64,000 nucleotides of DNA from Desulforamulus ruminis DSM 2154 (lineage in GTDB: Bacteria > Bacillota > Desulfotomaculia > Desulfotomaculales > Desulfotomaculaceae): assembly GCF_000215085.1 (NCBI RefSeq), contig NC_015589.1:3608120-3672119 (forward strand), given 5' to 3'. Below are positions 1 to 8,385 of the stretch, piece after piece. Below the pieces are notes generated by a model. It ran no database searches, was not told the origin of the DNA, and was given only the letters and a program-made list of their open reading frames with translations. How positions within the stretch are numbered: the stretch's first letter is position 1; every line of letters starts with the position of its first letter. A program made the translations under genes and the position numbers.

Positions 1-369
1 GAGAAGAGATACGTCAAAATCGGCCGCCTGCAAATCAGCAAGCTCTACCGAGAGCATCTCCGCGTCCCAGCCAGCGTTCAGGGCGAGACGGTTGTCAGCT
101 ATAATGTAGGCCCGCTTCTGGGCTTCGGTCAGGTGTTCCGCAAACACGCAAGGTACTTCAGTAATACCTTCCTCCTTGGCAGCGAGGATACGCCCGTGTC
201 CCGCGATGACATTGAGGTCTTTGTCTACGATGACCGGGTTGACGAAACCGAACTCCCTTAGTGATGCTCGAAGCTGAAGTATTTGTTCCTTGCTATGGGT
301 GCGGGCATTACGAGCATAAGGTACTAACCGGTCAATATTAACTTTTTTAAAACGCTCGGTTGTGTTCAT
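1..369 (-). CDS. ParB-like N-terminal domain of a phage DNA methyltransferase-type protein (3' part outside window)
   Basis: The 123 visible codons form a ParB/sulfiredoxin-like domain. It opens with a short region containing VPYARNARTHS, then a GFVNPVIVD strand and the GHGR signature, and ends with TEAQKRAYIIADNRLAL. In phages this domain typically forms the N-terminus of an adenine-type DNA modification methylase encoded next to the terminase. That is the likely identity here, but the methylase part would lie beyond position 1. The ATG at 369 lies 7 bp after the stop of the upstream small terminase gene, so the two are probably co-transcribed. A stand-alone ParB-like nuclease is the alternative. 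Confidence 0.75.
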   Translation of the reverse strand, partial: MNTTERFKKVNIDRLVPYARNARTHSKEQILQLRASLREFGFVNPVIVDKDLNVIAGHGRILAAKEEGITEVPCVFAEHLTEAQKRAYIIADNRLALNAGWDAEMLSVELADLQAADFDVSLL

Positions 370-375
370 CTATAC

Positions 376-954
376 CTACCGTCCTTTCCTGCCTGACAGC
401 AGGGCTTCCATAATATCATCCTGCGGGTTGCCGACGAAGGCTGTAGTGCAATTCTGTTTTACGATGTCAAAAATCTCGTACCAGATGAGGTTGGCCTGCT
501 TCTGAAAAGATTGGCTCATCTGTACGAAGGGGCTGGCTATAGCGCCACCCGTGGTCGGATGTTTGCCCAAAAGCCCGTAGGTGCTGATAGCTTCCTCACA
601 CTGGATGTAACGAGTGAAAGCCTGGGCATAGGCTTCAATCAATCTTGGGTTAACGAATTTTTCGCACCCGCGCTCTTTAAGCCATTTCCAGGTTTCTTTG
701 AACAGATCGTCAGCGCCCAGCGGCTTACCATCTCTCTGTCTCGCGCTGAGGTAATCGCTGGGCGTTGGCATATCTTCTCCGTATAAATCGGCTGCATCAT
801 CAAGGTCGTCCGCTTCAAGCATCGACTCGGGATGCAGTTCCGGGGCTGTTAAGACTTTTGCGGCCTTTCCGGCCGAGATTTTGTCAGCCAGGGGCAGCGG
901 CTTGTCACCGGCGCGGACCCTGCGGCCGCCCCTATTGGTTCCGTCTTTTGCCAC
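376..954 (-). CDS. P27-family phage terminase small subunit
   Basis: This 192-residue protein would recognise phage DNA and load the large terminase during packaging. A basic glycine-rich N-terminus is followed by an acidic linker. The C-terminal half carries the features I associate with the P27 family in clostridial phages: WKWLKERGC, RYIQCEEAISTYG, HPTTGGAIASPFV and a terminal helix. The start is GTG at 954, behind the strong ribosome-binding site AAGGAGGTGA. It lies downstream of an HNH gene, a pairing typical of cos-type HK97-like phages. The large terminase would be expected to the left of the window. Confidence 0.8.
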   Translation of the reverse strand: MAKDGTNRGGRRVRAGDKPLPLADKISAGKAAKVLTAPELHPESMLEADDLDDAADLYGEDMPTPSDYLSARQRDGKPLGADDLFKETWKWLKERGCEKFVNPRLIEAYAQAFTRYIQCEEAISTYGLLGKHPTTGGAIASPFVQMSQSFQKQANLIWYEIFDIVKQNCTTAFVGNPQDDIMEALLSGRKGR

Positions 955-1090
955 AAGCCTTCACCTCCTTGCTGTGGCAGGGTTTAATTCCCCGTTTGAA
1001 CCGTGATTTTTACGCGCGAAGGGGGCCGCCCGTTCTCCTGATCAGGGCTGCAGAGATTTAGATCCCCCTCCCCTTGAGGTTTCTTTGTTT

Positions 1091-1112
1091 CTTTGATAAT
1101 ATTTAATCAAAG
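1091..1112. promoter_or_regulatory. Palindromic operator candidate upstream of the AbrB/RelE pair
   Basis: The arms CTTTGAT (1091-1097) and ATCAAAG (1106-1112) form an AT-rich inverted repeat about 55-90 bp upstream of the antitoxin start. Type II antitoxins usually repress their own promoter at such palindromes. The assignment rests on position and symmetry only. Confidence 0.35.
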
Positions 1113-1199
1113 ATTCTTTGTATGTTTACAGTTGGATCAGCATATACTACCAAAGGAGGAATACTAGTGCCGCAAGTTAAAACCAAAGGAGAAAATCCT

Positions 1200-1541
1200 A
1201 TGATAAAAAAACGTATCTCGGTATCTCAGAAACGCCAGATAACCATACCGATTGAGTTCTATAACAGCCTCGGCATTGACAAGGAAGTAGAATGCTATGT
1301 CCAAAACAATGCCATCGTCATCCGTCCCGTTCGGGAAAGCAGCGGCGAATTTGACGAACAGATCCTGGCCGATTTAATAGCTCAAGGGCTGTCAGGACAA
1401 GAACTGCTTGATAAGTTTAGGGAAACCCGCCGCCAAATCCGTCCCGCTGTGGAACGCTTGCTTGATGAAGCCCGTCTTGCTGCTCAGGGCCAAGCATCGA
1501 GCAAAACTTATGAAGATGTTTTTGGCCCGGAGGCAGACTGA
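1200..1541 (+). CDS. AbrB/SpoVT-type antitoxin
   Basis: The protein has about 113 residues. Residues 5-45 form a swapped-hairpin AbrB domain (ISVSQKRQITIPIEFYNSLGI then ECYVQNNAIVIRPV). A helical C-terminal tail of about 65 residues presumably wraps the toxin. Two starts are plausible: ATG 1200 behind AAAGGAGA, or GTG 1167 behind the stronger AAAGGAGGA, which adds 11 residues. I chose 1200 because the domain begins there. Its stop overlaps the ATG of the downstream toxin. The pair reads against the surrounding phage operon, like a moron. Confidence 0.8.
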   Translation: MIKKRISVSQKRQITIPIEFYNSLGIDKEVECYVQNNAIVIRPVRESSGEFDEQILADLIAQGLSGQELLDKFRETRRQIRPAVERLLDEARLAAQGQASSKTYEDVFGPEAD

Positions 1542-1831
1542 TGACCAAATTAGTCATTCTGCCTCCCGCAGCACGCTATTTCAAAAAGCTAAAAGAGAAA
1601 CCGCTGAAAGACAAATTTCAAGCCGTCATTGACCAGCTTCTGCTAGATCCCTATTTTGGTGAACCTAAAACCGGTGATCTTAGCGGCGTATATTGCTGTG
1701 ATGTCTTCCACAATAAAACCAACTACGAGTTGGCCTATACCATTGTTGAAGAAGATGACGAAACCGTAGTCGTGATACTTGCGGGTACCCGCGAAAACTT
1801 CTATGAAGAACTGAAGCGGTACATGAAGTAA
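1541..1831 (+). CDS. RelE/ParE-superfamily toxin
   Basis: This 96-residue protein has the compact RelE/ParE layout: an N-terminal strand (KLVILPPAARYFKKL), two helices with the LLDPYFGEPKTGDLSG loop typical of the family, then strands ending in VVVILAGTRENFYEELKRYMK. RelE members cleave mRNA at the ribosome and ParE members poison gyrase. The sequence does not tell me which activity applies. Its ATG overlaps the antitoxin stop (TGATG), so the two are translationally coupled. Confidence 0.75.
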   Translation: MTKLVILPPAARYFKKLKEKPLKDKFQAVIDQLLLDPYFGEPKTGDLSGVYCCDVFHNKTNYELAYTIVEEDDETVVVILAGTRENFYEELKRYMK

Positions 1832-1870
1832 TGATGCCAATTCTTAACCATAGCTTTGTGATATATCTCT

Positions 1871-2224
1871 TTACCCCCAGCGGCCGCCTTCCTTAGCTGT
1901 TATGGTTGAGTGGCAGCTAGTGCATAACGCCATGAGATTATCCGCTGCATGGGTTCCACCCCTTGAAAGCGGTACAACATGGTGCACCTCCTCAGCTGGT
2001 GTCAATTTACCTTCCTTCTGACACCTTTCGCAAAGGGGATGCTCATTTATATACCGGTCGCGAATGCGCTTCCAAGTCCTGTTGTAGCGTTTTTTCACGA
2101 TCGGGTCACGCTGGTACTTTTCATATTGTTTGTCGGTCAGCTTTTGATGTTCTTCGCAAAACCTGCCGCGTGTCAGCTTTGGACAGCCCGGGTAAGAACA
2201 CGGCCGTTTGGGTTTAAATGGCAT
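1871..2224 (-). CDS. Phage HNH endonuclease
   Basis: The 117-residue protein has an N-terminal zinc-ribbon-like segment (CSYPGCPKLTRGRFCEEH). A basic helical part follows, then CERCQKEG and the catalytic ββα-metal core VHHVVPLSRGGTH...NLMALCTSCHS. Small HNH proteins beside terminase genes take part in cos cleavage and genome packaging in HK97-like phages. Its position just upstream of the terminase gene fits that role. The two genes are separated by the plus-strand toxin-antitoxin pair. Confidence 0.85.
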   Translation of the reverse strand: MPFKPKRPCSYPGCPKLTRGRFCEEHQKLTDKQYEKYQRDPIVKKRYNRTWKRIRDRYINEHPLCERCQKEGKLTPAEEVHHVVPLSRGGTHAADNLMALCTSCHSTITAKEGGRWG

Positions 2225-2249
2225 AATGCTTCACCTCAATTAGGCATAA

Positions 2250-2282
2250 AGAAAGCCCCCGCAGGTTGGTCCCGCGAAGGCT
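2250..2282 (-). terminator. Rho-independent terminator upstream of the HNH gene
   Basis: On the minus strand an 11-bp stem (2281-2271 pairing with 2265-2255, three G-U pairs) encloses a 5-nt loop. It is followed by TTTCTTTA. It lies between the ArpU-like gene and the HNH gene, so it could separate early from packaging transcription. Confidence 0.6.
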
Positions 2283-2353
2283 CTTGATACAGCTTTCGAT
2301 ACTATTATTATACATGGTCCTGGATCAAACACTCCCTCATAATTCCCTCATCT

Positions 2354-2803
2354 TTATCCGAACAGCATACTGCGTAGGTGATTCAGCGCATTGCTCCTCA
2401 GCCGCTCGATATGGCTTTCACTGTAGCTGAGTTCACTCATCAGTCGGTAGGTTGCGCCGGACTTCTGGTTGTCGCCCATGTAGAATTCAGATAGGATGTG
2501 CTGCTCGGTATCAGTCAGGCTTGACCAGGCAGGCTCAAACCATGCCATATACTCTATCGCCTGGCTGTAGCGTTCCCGCAAGATGTCCAGCTTGTCAATC
2601 TGCGCCGCCAGTTTGTCGGCTCCAGCCTGCGGATTCCTTGCGGATGGCATCCTGGATAGCTTGGGGGTTCTGGGCGCAATCATTTTTTCGTATACACTCT
2701 TTATTTCCTCCGAAGTGTTGTTGATGATAAACCGCATATTGTTGTAGTCGCGGATGGCGGCAATCGTCGCCGCGTTCTTATTGATGTATTTCAGCGCAAT
2801 CAT
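2354..2803 (-). CDS. ArpU/DUF1492-like phage late-transcription regulator
   Basis: The 149-residue protein is helical. A segment rich in charged residues is followed by a C-terminal sigma-region-4-like helix-turn-helix: LTDTEQHILSEFYMG, then LMSELSYSESHIERLRSNALNHL. Proteins of this kind sit just before the packaging genes in Gram-positive phages and control late transcription. This position, directly upstream of HNH-terminase, matches. The gene overlaps the preceding helicase gene by 4 bp (ATGA), which suggests coupled translation. Family assignment is by pattern. Confidence 0.65.
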   Translation of the reverse strand: MIALKYINKNAATIAAIRDYNNMRFIINNTSEEIKSVYEKMIAPRTPKLSRMPSARNPQAGADKLAAQIDKLDILRERYSQAIEYMAWFEPAWSSLTDTEQHILSEFYMGDNQKSGATYRLMSELSYSESHIERLRSNALNHLRSMLFG

Positions 2804-4155
2804 ATGACCGCCTCCTTTAAATTTGCTTTGACCGCATCAATCAAAGCGGTCTGGGTCTTGTCTTTTCTTTTCAAGGCCAGCATCACATCTTCATCAATGG
2901 TGCCTTTGGTAATGATGTGGTGGATAACCACCGTATCCTTCTGGCCCTGCCGCCACAGCCTGGCATTGGTCTGCTGGTAGAGTTCAAGGCTCCAGGTAAG
3001 CCCGAACCACACCAGGGTGGAACCGCCCGCCTGCAAATTCAATCCGTGCCCGGTTGATGCCGGGTGAATTACTGCCAGTGGTATTTCTCCGTCATTCCAC
3101 CGTTTTATAGAATCGGCGCTGTCCAACTTCTCAGCGGGGAAGCGGTTTAATATCCGCTCCAGGTCATGCTTAAACCAGTAAGCCACCAGAACCGGCTTGC
3201 CGTTGGCGGCTTCGATAATATCCTCTAACGCATCCAGCTTGCGGTCGTGAATCTTAGCTACTGAGCCATCATCGGCATAGACCGCCCCGTTTGCCATCTG
3301 CAGCAGTTTGTTTGACAGGCTGGCGGCATTTAAGGCATCAATCTCCCAACCTTCAAGTGAAAGCACCAAATCCCGCTTCATGGTGTCATAGACTTTTTGC
3401 TCTTTGTCCGCCAGCCAAACAGGGATCTCGTTCATCACCAGTTCCGGCAACTTTAAATAATCGGTGTTCTTCATGCTGATGGTGATGTCGGAAATCAGCC
3501 GGTAAATAGTTTCCTCGGCACCGGGCCGGGGCTTGTATGAAAACACCATCTGCTGGTTACGCTTGTCCGGCATAAAATAATTATTGCGGAAGTGGGTGAT
3601 ATACCGGCCAAGGCGCTGTCCCATATCGAGGACGCCGATTTCAGCCCACAGGTCCATCAATCCATTGGCTGAAGGTGTTCCTGTAAGGCCGACTATCCTT
3701 CTGACACCGGGCCGAACCTTGCGCAGGGCCTTGAACCGTTTGGAGCCGTTATCCTTGAAAGAACTCAACTCATCGATTACCACCATATCGAAGTCGAAGG
3801 GAAGACCACTCTTGTTAACCAACCAGTCCACGTTTTCCCGGTTGATAATATACACTTGCGCTCTCTTCAAAAGGGCGGCTTTCCGCTGTGCTTCACTTCC
3901 GATGGCCACCGAGCAGGTAAGTCCCTTGAGGTGATCCCATTTTTCAATTTCCGCGGGCCATGTATCCCGTGCTACTCTGAGCGGGGCAATGACCAGAACC
4001 CTACGGATCTCGAAACTGTCCAGGGTAAGGTCGAAGATGGCTGTCAGCGTTATAACGCTTTTGCCGAGTCCCATTTCAAGCAAAACAGCCGCGATCGGAT
4101 GCTCAAGGATGAATCTTGTGGCATAATCCTGGTATTCATGTGGCTCGTATCTCAT
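2800..4155 (-). CDS. Phage SNF2-family DEAD-like helicase
   Basis: This is a 451-residue superfamily 2 ATPase. It has Walker A in LLEMGLGKSVITL (residues about 24-36), a DELS-type motif II in VVIDELSSFKDNGSKR, motif III in VGLTGTPSANG, and C-terminal helicase motifs including STGHGLNLQAG and NARLWRQGQKD. It is the short SNF2-like helicase common in clostridial phage replication modules. It probably remodels DNA during phage replication or recombination. It overlaps the VRR-NUC gene by 20 bp at its 5' end. Confidence 0.88.
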   Translation of the reverse strand: MRYEPHEYQDYATRFILEHPIAAVLLEMGLGKSVITLTAIFDLTLDSFEIRRVLVIAPLRVARDTWPAEIEKWDHLKGLTCSVAIGSEAQRKAALLKRAQVYIINRENVDWLVNKSGLPFDFDMVVIDELSSFKDNGSKRFKALRKVRPGVRRIVGLTGTPSANGLMDLWAEIGVLDMGQRLGRYITHFRNNYFMPDKRNQQMVFSYKPRPGAEETIYRLISDITISMKNTDYLKLPELVMNEIPVWLADKEQKVYDTMKRDLVLSLEGWEIDALNAASLSNKLLQMANGAVYADDGSVAKIHDRKLDALEDIIEAANGKPVLVAYWFKHDLERILNRFPAEKLDSADSIKRWNDGEIPLAVIHPASTGHGLNLQAGGSTLVWFGLTWSLELYQQTNARLWRQGQKDTVVIHHIITKGTIDEDVMLALKRKDKTQTALIDAVKANLKEAVI

Positions 4156-4447
4156 TCAGCATCCCTCCAATCTGCTCCGGGCTATCTATGACGTACACCG
4201 AAAAACCTAACGCTTCCAGTTGTCTTTTTCTTCTTACCTGCAAAGGTCGTAATTTGCATCCCATCGCCTTAACTTCTGCAAAGGCTATCCGTCCATAGGG
4301 CAATAAAATTAAGCGGTCGGGCACTCCATCGAACCCTGGTGACACAAATTTCAGCGCTAAACCATCCATGCCACGGACTGCCTTGACCAGTTTTTGTTCT
4401 ATCTGTTTTTCTCGCATAGGACTCACCACAGCATTTTTTCCTTTCAT
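4136..4447 (-). CDS. VRR-NUC domain nuclease
   Basis: The protein has about 100 residues. It carries the PD-(D/E)XK-type VRR-NUC core: FVSPGFDGVPDRLILLPYGRIAFAEVKA supplies the D and ExK catalytic residues, and LRPLQVRRKRQLEALGF is the closing helix. Stand-alone phage VRR-NUC proteins are predicted structure-specific DNases. They usually accompany a SNF2 helicase, as here. The start is uncertain. ATG 4447 lacks a clear ribosome-binding site, while GTG or ATG codons 20-30 bp further in follow AAAGGA. Confidence 0.8.
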   Translation of the reverse strand: MKGKNAVVSPMREKQIEQKLVKAVRGMDGLALKFVSPGFDGVPDRLILLPYGRIAFAEVKAMGCKLRPLQVRRKRQLEALGFSVYVIDSPEQIGGMLNEIRAT

Positions 4448-4471
4448 CTTGTTGTTGCTTAATAATCAGCT

Positions 4472-4747
4472 GGAACGGAACACACCCTGGAACAAAACCC
4501 GGAACAGCCCTAAACCCTGAATTTACGAGGCATTCCGCTTAGTTGTGTTCCAACCGTACCGAAAAATTCCTTATAGATTCTTACGCGTGTATATAGTTCC
4601 ATATAGGTATAGGAAGTAATAATACAAATAACTCATATATAATTCTTGGAACACTCGGAACAAAACTCGTCAAGTAGCCTATTTTTCTAAGCTAACGCCT
4701 GTTCCCACCGTTCAGTTTTCCTGGAACAAACCCGGAACGCTTGGAAC
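4472..4747. repeat. Cluster of GGAAC motifs, candidate phage replication origin
   Basis: The 309-bp gap between the VRR-NUC and VapE genes holds no convincing gene. It contains twelve GGAAC/GTTCC pentamers: plus orientation at 4472, 4477, 4489, 4501, 4648, 4657, 4723, 4734 and 4743, and minus orientation at 4547, 4596 and 4701. Several are paired at 9-12 bp spacing. The unit ctggaacaaaacccggaac occurs at 4487-4505 and again, one base shorter, at 4721-4738. An AT-rich stretch (about 4570-4645) lies between the two groups. Iterons flanking an AT-rich unwinding region beside the primase-helicase gene suggest an origin. Confidence 0.45.
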
Positions 4748-4756
4748 ATTTAAGCC

Positions 4757-7108
4757 TTAATCCGGCTTTCTCAACCACACATTTTGCGGGCCGTAGCCGA
4801 TGATCCGGATCTTCTTATCCCCGCGCCGCCAGTCGGTCATCTTCTGCATGATGGCGGTGATTTCATAGCTATCGCGGGTTCTGATGTCCTCGCGGTTCTT
4901 GTTCAGGCACTCGCACCAGATCTCAATATTGCTAACAATATCGCGCTGTTTAACACCTGGCGGCCTGGTTGGGTCATTCTGATCCCGGAAATAGTCACGC
5001 CTGCGATACACATCCAAGGTATCCCAGTTCTCCGGCAGGAGCATGTCGAGATACTCGCGCACCAAGCCTTCACGTTCATCGGATTCCATGGCGTCTGCCT
5101 GCTCGCTGACCGCCGCTTCCGCATCGGCTCCCTCAAGGTAGAGCTTCTCACCGTTGTTCCATATCAGTTTGGCCTCAGCCCAGATCTGAAGAACATCCTC
5201 ATCTGTGATATCCCAACCGCGCCGGGCATTTTTGCCGCTGACACGAACTGGCCAGAAGCGGCGGTTGCCGGTCACATCACGTAGAAACCCGGCACTTTCA
5301 CTGTTGGTGCTGCCTACGATAATACATTGCCGCGGATGACTTTCTGTTGTATGGCCGTAGCTGGCACGGTAGTTATCGTCGCGGCGGGATAAAAATGCTT
5401 TTACATTGTTGACATCGGTTTTTCTGATACCAGCAAGTTCTGGGATTTCAATGATCCAAAACCCCTGTATCTTTTCAGGAGCGTCCTTGCCTTTGCCCAT
5501 GTCGGCAAAGGTCAGGCTGTCGGAAAACCACTCTCCGGCCAGCTTGCCAAAGAACGTGGATTTTCCAAGTCCGGTCGCGCCATTAATGACCAGCATGTAG
5601 TCAAACTTAATCCCCGGCTGATAAATGCGGGCGACTGCCGCCGCAAAAGTCTTTCTGGTAACAGCCCTGGTGTACGGGGTATCTTCTGCGCCAAAGTAAT
5701 CAATCAGAAGCGTTTCGACTCTTTTAACACCGTCCCAGGCGGGAAGGGTGTTTAGATACTCACGTATCGGATGGAACTGCCGGGCGGCGGCGGCTGCCAT
5801 AACGGCATTATTCGTCTTAGTCGGTGAGTAGATGCCATAGTGATTTTGCAGATATTCGTAAAGTTTCGCCGCGTCCGTTTCGCTCCAGCCAGGTTTGTAC
5901 CTTTGCCAGGGTATTTCCCCGCGAACATCCACACCGTCCCGCAGTTGGTTAAAAACGATACCGCTCAAATTAGGGTCATTGTTTAATATCAGAAGATAGT
6001 TTCCGAAACTGTCTTTAACAGCGCCGGTCTTTTCAAGTTCCAAGGCTTTCTGCCAATCCGTATCCCTAAACTCCTTCTCCGCCTGGGCTTTGCGTTCTTC
6101 AGCCAATTGCTCCTTGACCCGTTCATCCTTTATGGCTAGTTCCGTCATGGCCCTAAAGGAGGGCAGCTTGCCCGGAGGGGTATCCATAGCGGTCTTGTCG
6201 TCGAGGTCGCGGAAGCGGTGTATTCGCACCAAATCAAAGGCATTCAGCAGCCTGCCGCAGGCCGGATCGGTAGCGTGATGGCTGTAGGCGAATTTGCCAT
6301 CGTATATAACCAGTCCCGCTGAAGAATCAGCAGGGATATAGTCGTAGCGGCCATTCATCGCGCTGGGTTCATAGACATCGGATAGAAAAGTCGCAATTGC
6401 GTCCTCAATGGAATAAGCCCGACAGAAGGCACCCACTACACCTTCCTTAGTGAGCGGATCTGCCTGCTGAGTAATCTGGTTGCGAACCACTTCTGACTGA
6501 CGCGAGGATACAGGCCACATGGAAGTATCCCGCCAGTCAGCGTATTTTCCGAGGTATGCATCGGGGTTGAGAAGTTCGCCTTCCTTTTCTTGGAATACAA
6601 ACTCACCGTCAGATGGCGTTGACGGCCAATACATCAGCCGTGATGGCTCATAAGTCGTGTCATCAAACAAGTCGATACCGATTTCCTTGGCTACCATGCG
6701 ACCAAGAGCGGGGTACTCGTCCTCGCTTACCTCGCGGGACAGGGGAATAACAAGCCGCAGGCGCGGTGCATCCGGCGTGTGTTTGTGAGTGGAGTAAACG
6801 CAGCACTTGAAATCGTAGAGCATATTAATTTCATCCCAAATTCCTGGCCTGGCATAGTCCATATCCAAGGTGAGCAGGGAGCGGCAAAGGACATAACCGT
6901 TCCTGCGTTTGCCCTTGCGCAGAGCGCCGCCCACGAAGCCGCCCACATCTTTGATGGAATCCTGCTGCGCACGGCTCATCTTACGGAATTCCGATACCGT
7001 TTCGGTGGTGCGGATCGTCGTGCTAACCCGGGTGAGGAAATTTTCCCATGAGATGTCCCTGTTTTTCCATTTCTTATCCATGCGGCTGTTGCCGACCGCT
7101 ATCTTCAC
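4757..7108 (-). CDS. VapE-type phage primase-helicase
   Basis: This 783-residue protein combines a primase-like N-terminal half with a virulence-associated-E helicase. The N-terminal half has LLTLDMDYARPG and the charged residues of an archaeo-eukaryotic-type primase. The helicase part begins near residue 430. Walker A is INGATGLGKSTFF (about 508-520), Walker B-like WIIEIPEL follows, and an arginine-finger region lies in TGNRRFWPV. Such proteins start and drive phage DNA replication. The gene overlaps the DUF4406 gene (ATGA) and is followed by the GGAAC cluster, a plausible target. Confidence 0.88.
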   Translation of the reverse strand: MKIAVGNSRMDKKWKNRDISWENFLTRVSTTIRTTETVSEFRKMSRAQQDSIKDVGGFVGGALRKGKRRNGYVLCRSLLTLDMDYARPGIWDEINMLYDFKCCVYSTHKHTPDAPRLRLVIPLSREVSEDEYPALGRMVAKEIGIDLFDDTTYEPSRLMYWPSTPSDGEFVFQEKEGELLNPDAYLGKYADWRDTSMWPVSSRQSEVVRNQITQQADPLTKEGVVGAFCRAYSIEDAIATFLSDVYEPSAMNGRYDYIPADSSAGLVIYDGKFAYSHHATDPACGRLLNAFDLVRIHRFRDLDDKTAMDTPPGKLPSFRAMTELAIKDERVKEQLAEERKAQAEKEFRDTDWQKALELEKTGAVKDSFGNYLLILNNDPNLSGIVFNQLRDGVDVRGEIPWQRYKPGWSETDAAKLYEYLQNHYGIYSPTKTNNAVMAAAAARQFHPIREYLNTLPAWDGVKRVETLLIDYFGAEDTPYTRAVTRKTFAAAVARIYQPGIKFDYMLVINGATGLGKSTFFGKLAGEWFSDSLTFADMGKGKDAPEKIQGFWIIEIPELAGIRKTDVNNVKAFLSRRDDNYRASYGHTTESHPRQCIIVGSTNSESAGFLRDVTGNRRFWPVRVSGKNARRGWDITDEDVLQIWAEAKLIWNNGEKLYLEGADAEAAVSEQADAMESDEREGLVREYLDMLLPENWDTLDVYRRRDYFRDQNDPTRPPGVKQRDIVSNIEIWCECLNKNREDIRTRDSYEITAIMQKMTDWRRGDKKIRIIGYGPQNVWLRKPD

Positions 7109-7518
7109 GTTACCTGCACCTCCTCACACTTCTCGGTAAAGTGCCGAATGGGTATACCCTGCTTTTTTGCTTTGCTGATTTCCTGAGCCATACCATCTGA
7201 TACCCGGTGCCCGAACACCCATAGCTGATCGCATTTGCTAAGTAGAACCAGGGCAAAATATAGTCCGAGTTCGCGCTCTTTTTGGTCACTATCATCCATA
7301 AACTGTGGGTAGTGAAGATGAGGCGCGAGGGGAATAAATCCCTTGCTAACTGCAAACCGACAATAGCCCAGCACACGGATGATGTTGTGTTTCGTGTCAC
7401 CGGCAAAAGGAGAGCATATGTAAACCAGCGAACGGCGCCTTATTTCCTTTTGCGCCGCACAGTCCAAAGAAAGAGTGGCTATATGTTCCGGGCAGCCCTC
7501 GCTGTTATGCTCGTCCAT
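7105..7518 (-). CDS. DUF4406-like phage protein
   Basis: The 137-residue protein is Rossmann-like. Its core, VYICSPFAGDTKHNI, FAVSKGFIPLAPHLHYPQF, LLSKCDQLWVFG and GMAQEISKAKKQGIPIR, matches the DUF4406 / nucleoside 2-deoxyribosyltransferase-like fold. Phage members may act on nucleotides, but no activity can be assigned from sequence. I use ATG 7518, behind GGAGGGGTGG. It overlaps the antirepressor stop by 14 bp. Further upstream the frame is open only as a shadow of that gene. Confidence 0.65.
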   Translation of the reverse strand: MDEHNSEGCPEHIATLSLDCAAQKEIRRRSLVYICSPFAGDTKHNIIRVLGYCRFAVSKGFIPLAPHLHYPQFMDDSDQKERELGLYFALVLLSKCDQLWVFGHRVSDGMAQEISKAKKQGIPIRHFTEKCEEVQVT

Positions 7519-8290
7519 CCCTATCCACCCCTCCCCCGAGGAAGTAGTTGACAAAATACTGCTGCCCTTTGCCAGTAACTTTGGTGGTTTTACTGATGGT
7601 GACATGACCATCCGAATGGGTAATGGCGGTTTCTTTAACTTTGAAAAGACCAAGTTCCATGGCCTTCTGAGTCGGCGCGTTGTAGTCGGTGCCTTTGCGC
7701 TTGATAAGGAAACCGTCCTGGCGGAGCCTTTCAAACAGGCGGTTCTGCCCGATTTCGATACCGTTTCCTTTGAGAATTTTAGCCAGTTCGCCGATTAAAA
7801 TGGTACCGTCCGATGCTGATACAGCATCGGCAAATACCACTTTCGGCTTATCCTGAGCAGCCTGCAGCTGAAGCTGAGCTTTTTCCTGGCGTTCTTCTTT
7901 CAGGGCGGTCAGCAGCTTGATCCAAGAGTCGGGATCATTCATGATTTCTTCTATTTTGGATGTCGTGATGTAGGCTCCGTGTCTCCTTATCTGAGGAAGC
8001 ACCTCATGAGTAACCCAGCGTTTAAACTTCTTGGCTTCGGGCTTGTCAGAGCGCAGGATAACGTTGTAAAGCCCGCTCTCATTAACGATGTTGGTTTGCT
8101 GCCGCCTGCCCATGCTGTCGGTGACGTAAGCCAGACTTACATCATCCTCATCAAGCCGGTCGGCAATCATGCGAGCATTGCTGAGTCCCAGCACTCCGCA
8201 CACATCCTTTAGTACCCACCATGTTTCGCCGTTCCTCTGGATGGTTCTGATCTCCTTTCCCTCGTAGGAGAATACCTGTAGTTCGTTCAT
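7505..8290 (-). CDS. BRO-N / KilAC phage antirepressor
   Basis: The protein has 261 residues. A Bro-N domain covers residues 1-110 (GETWWVLKDVCGVLGLSNARMIADRL, ESGLYNVILRSDKPEAKKFKRWVTHEVLPQIRRHG). A charged linker follows. The C-terminal KilAC DNA-binding domain holds ILIGELAKILKGNGIEIGQNRLFERLRQDGFL and a WFVNYF-like ending (QYFVNYF). Antirepressors of this type switch temperate phages to lytic growth. ATG 8290 fits the Bro-N domain start. A structured intergenic element precedes it. Confidence 0.85.
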   Translation of the reverse strand: MNELQVFSYEGKEIRTIQRNGETWWVLKDVCGVLGLSNARMIADRLDEDDVSLAYVTDSMGRRQQTNIVNESGLYNVILRSDKPEAKKFKRWVTHEVLPQIRRHGAYITTSKIEEIMNDPDSWIKLLTALKEERQEKAQLQLQAAQDKPKVVFADAVSASDGTILIGELAKILKGNGIEIGQNRLFERLRQDGFLIKRKGTDYNAPTQKAMELGLFKVKETAITHSDGHVTISKTTKVTGKGQQYFVNYFLGGGVDRDGRA

Positions 8291-8300
8291 ATGGATTCGT

Positions 8301-8380
8301 CCTTTCCGAAGGCTTAGATTTTGTTTGTGGCCTTCGCTATATCGCCACCACAAGGAGCGGAATCGGATGGTCCATTAACT
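8301..8380 (-). ncRNA. Candidate structured RNA element, copy A
   Basis: The gap between the polymerase and antirepressor genes shares an ordered set of blocks with 13122-13197. Read on the minus strand these are GTTA..., TCCGATTC, GGTGGC, GAAGGC and GCCTTCGGAAAGG just before the start codon. The last block folds into a CCTT-CGGA-AAGG tetraloop hairpin. TTGTGG...CCACAA can form a second stem. The element may be a cis-regulatory leader. It recalls the computationally predicted RNA motifs named after DUF2800 and DUF2815 phage genes, but I could not compare it with those models. Confidence 0.45.
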
Positions 8381-8385
8381 TTTTT

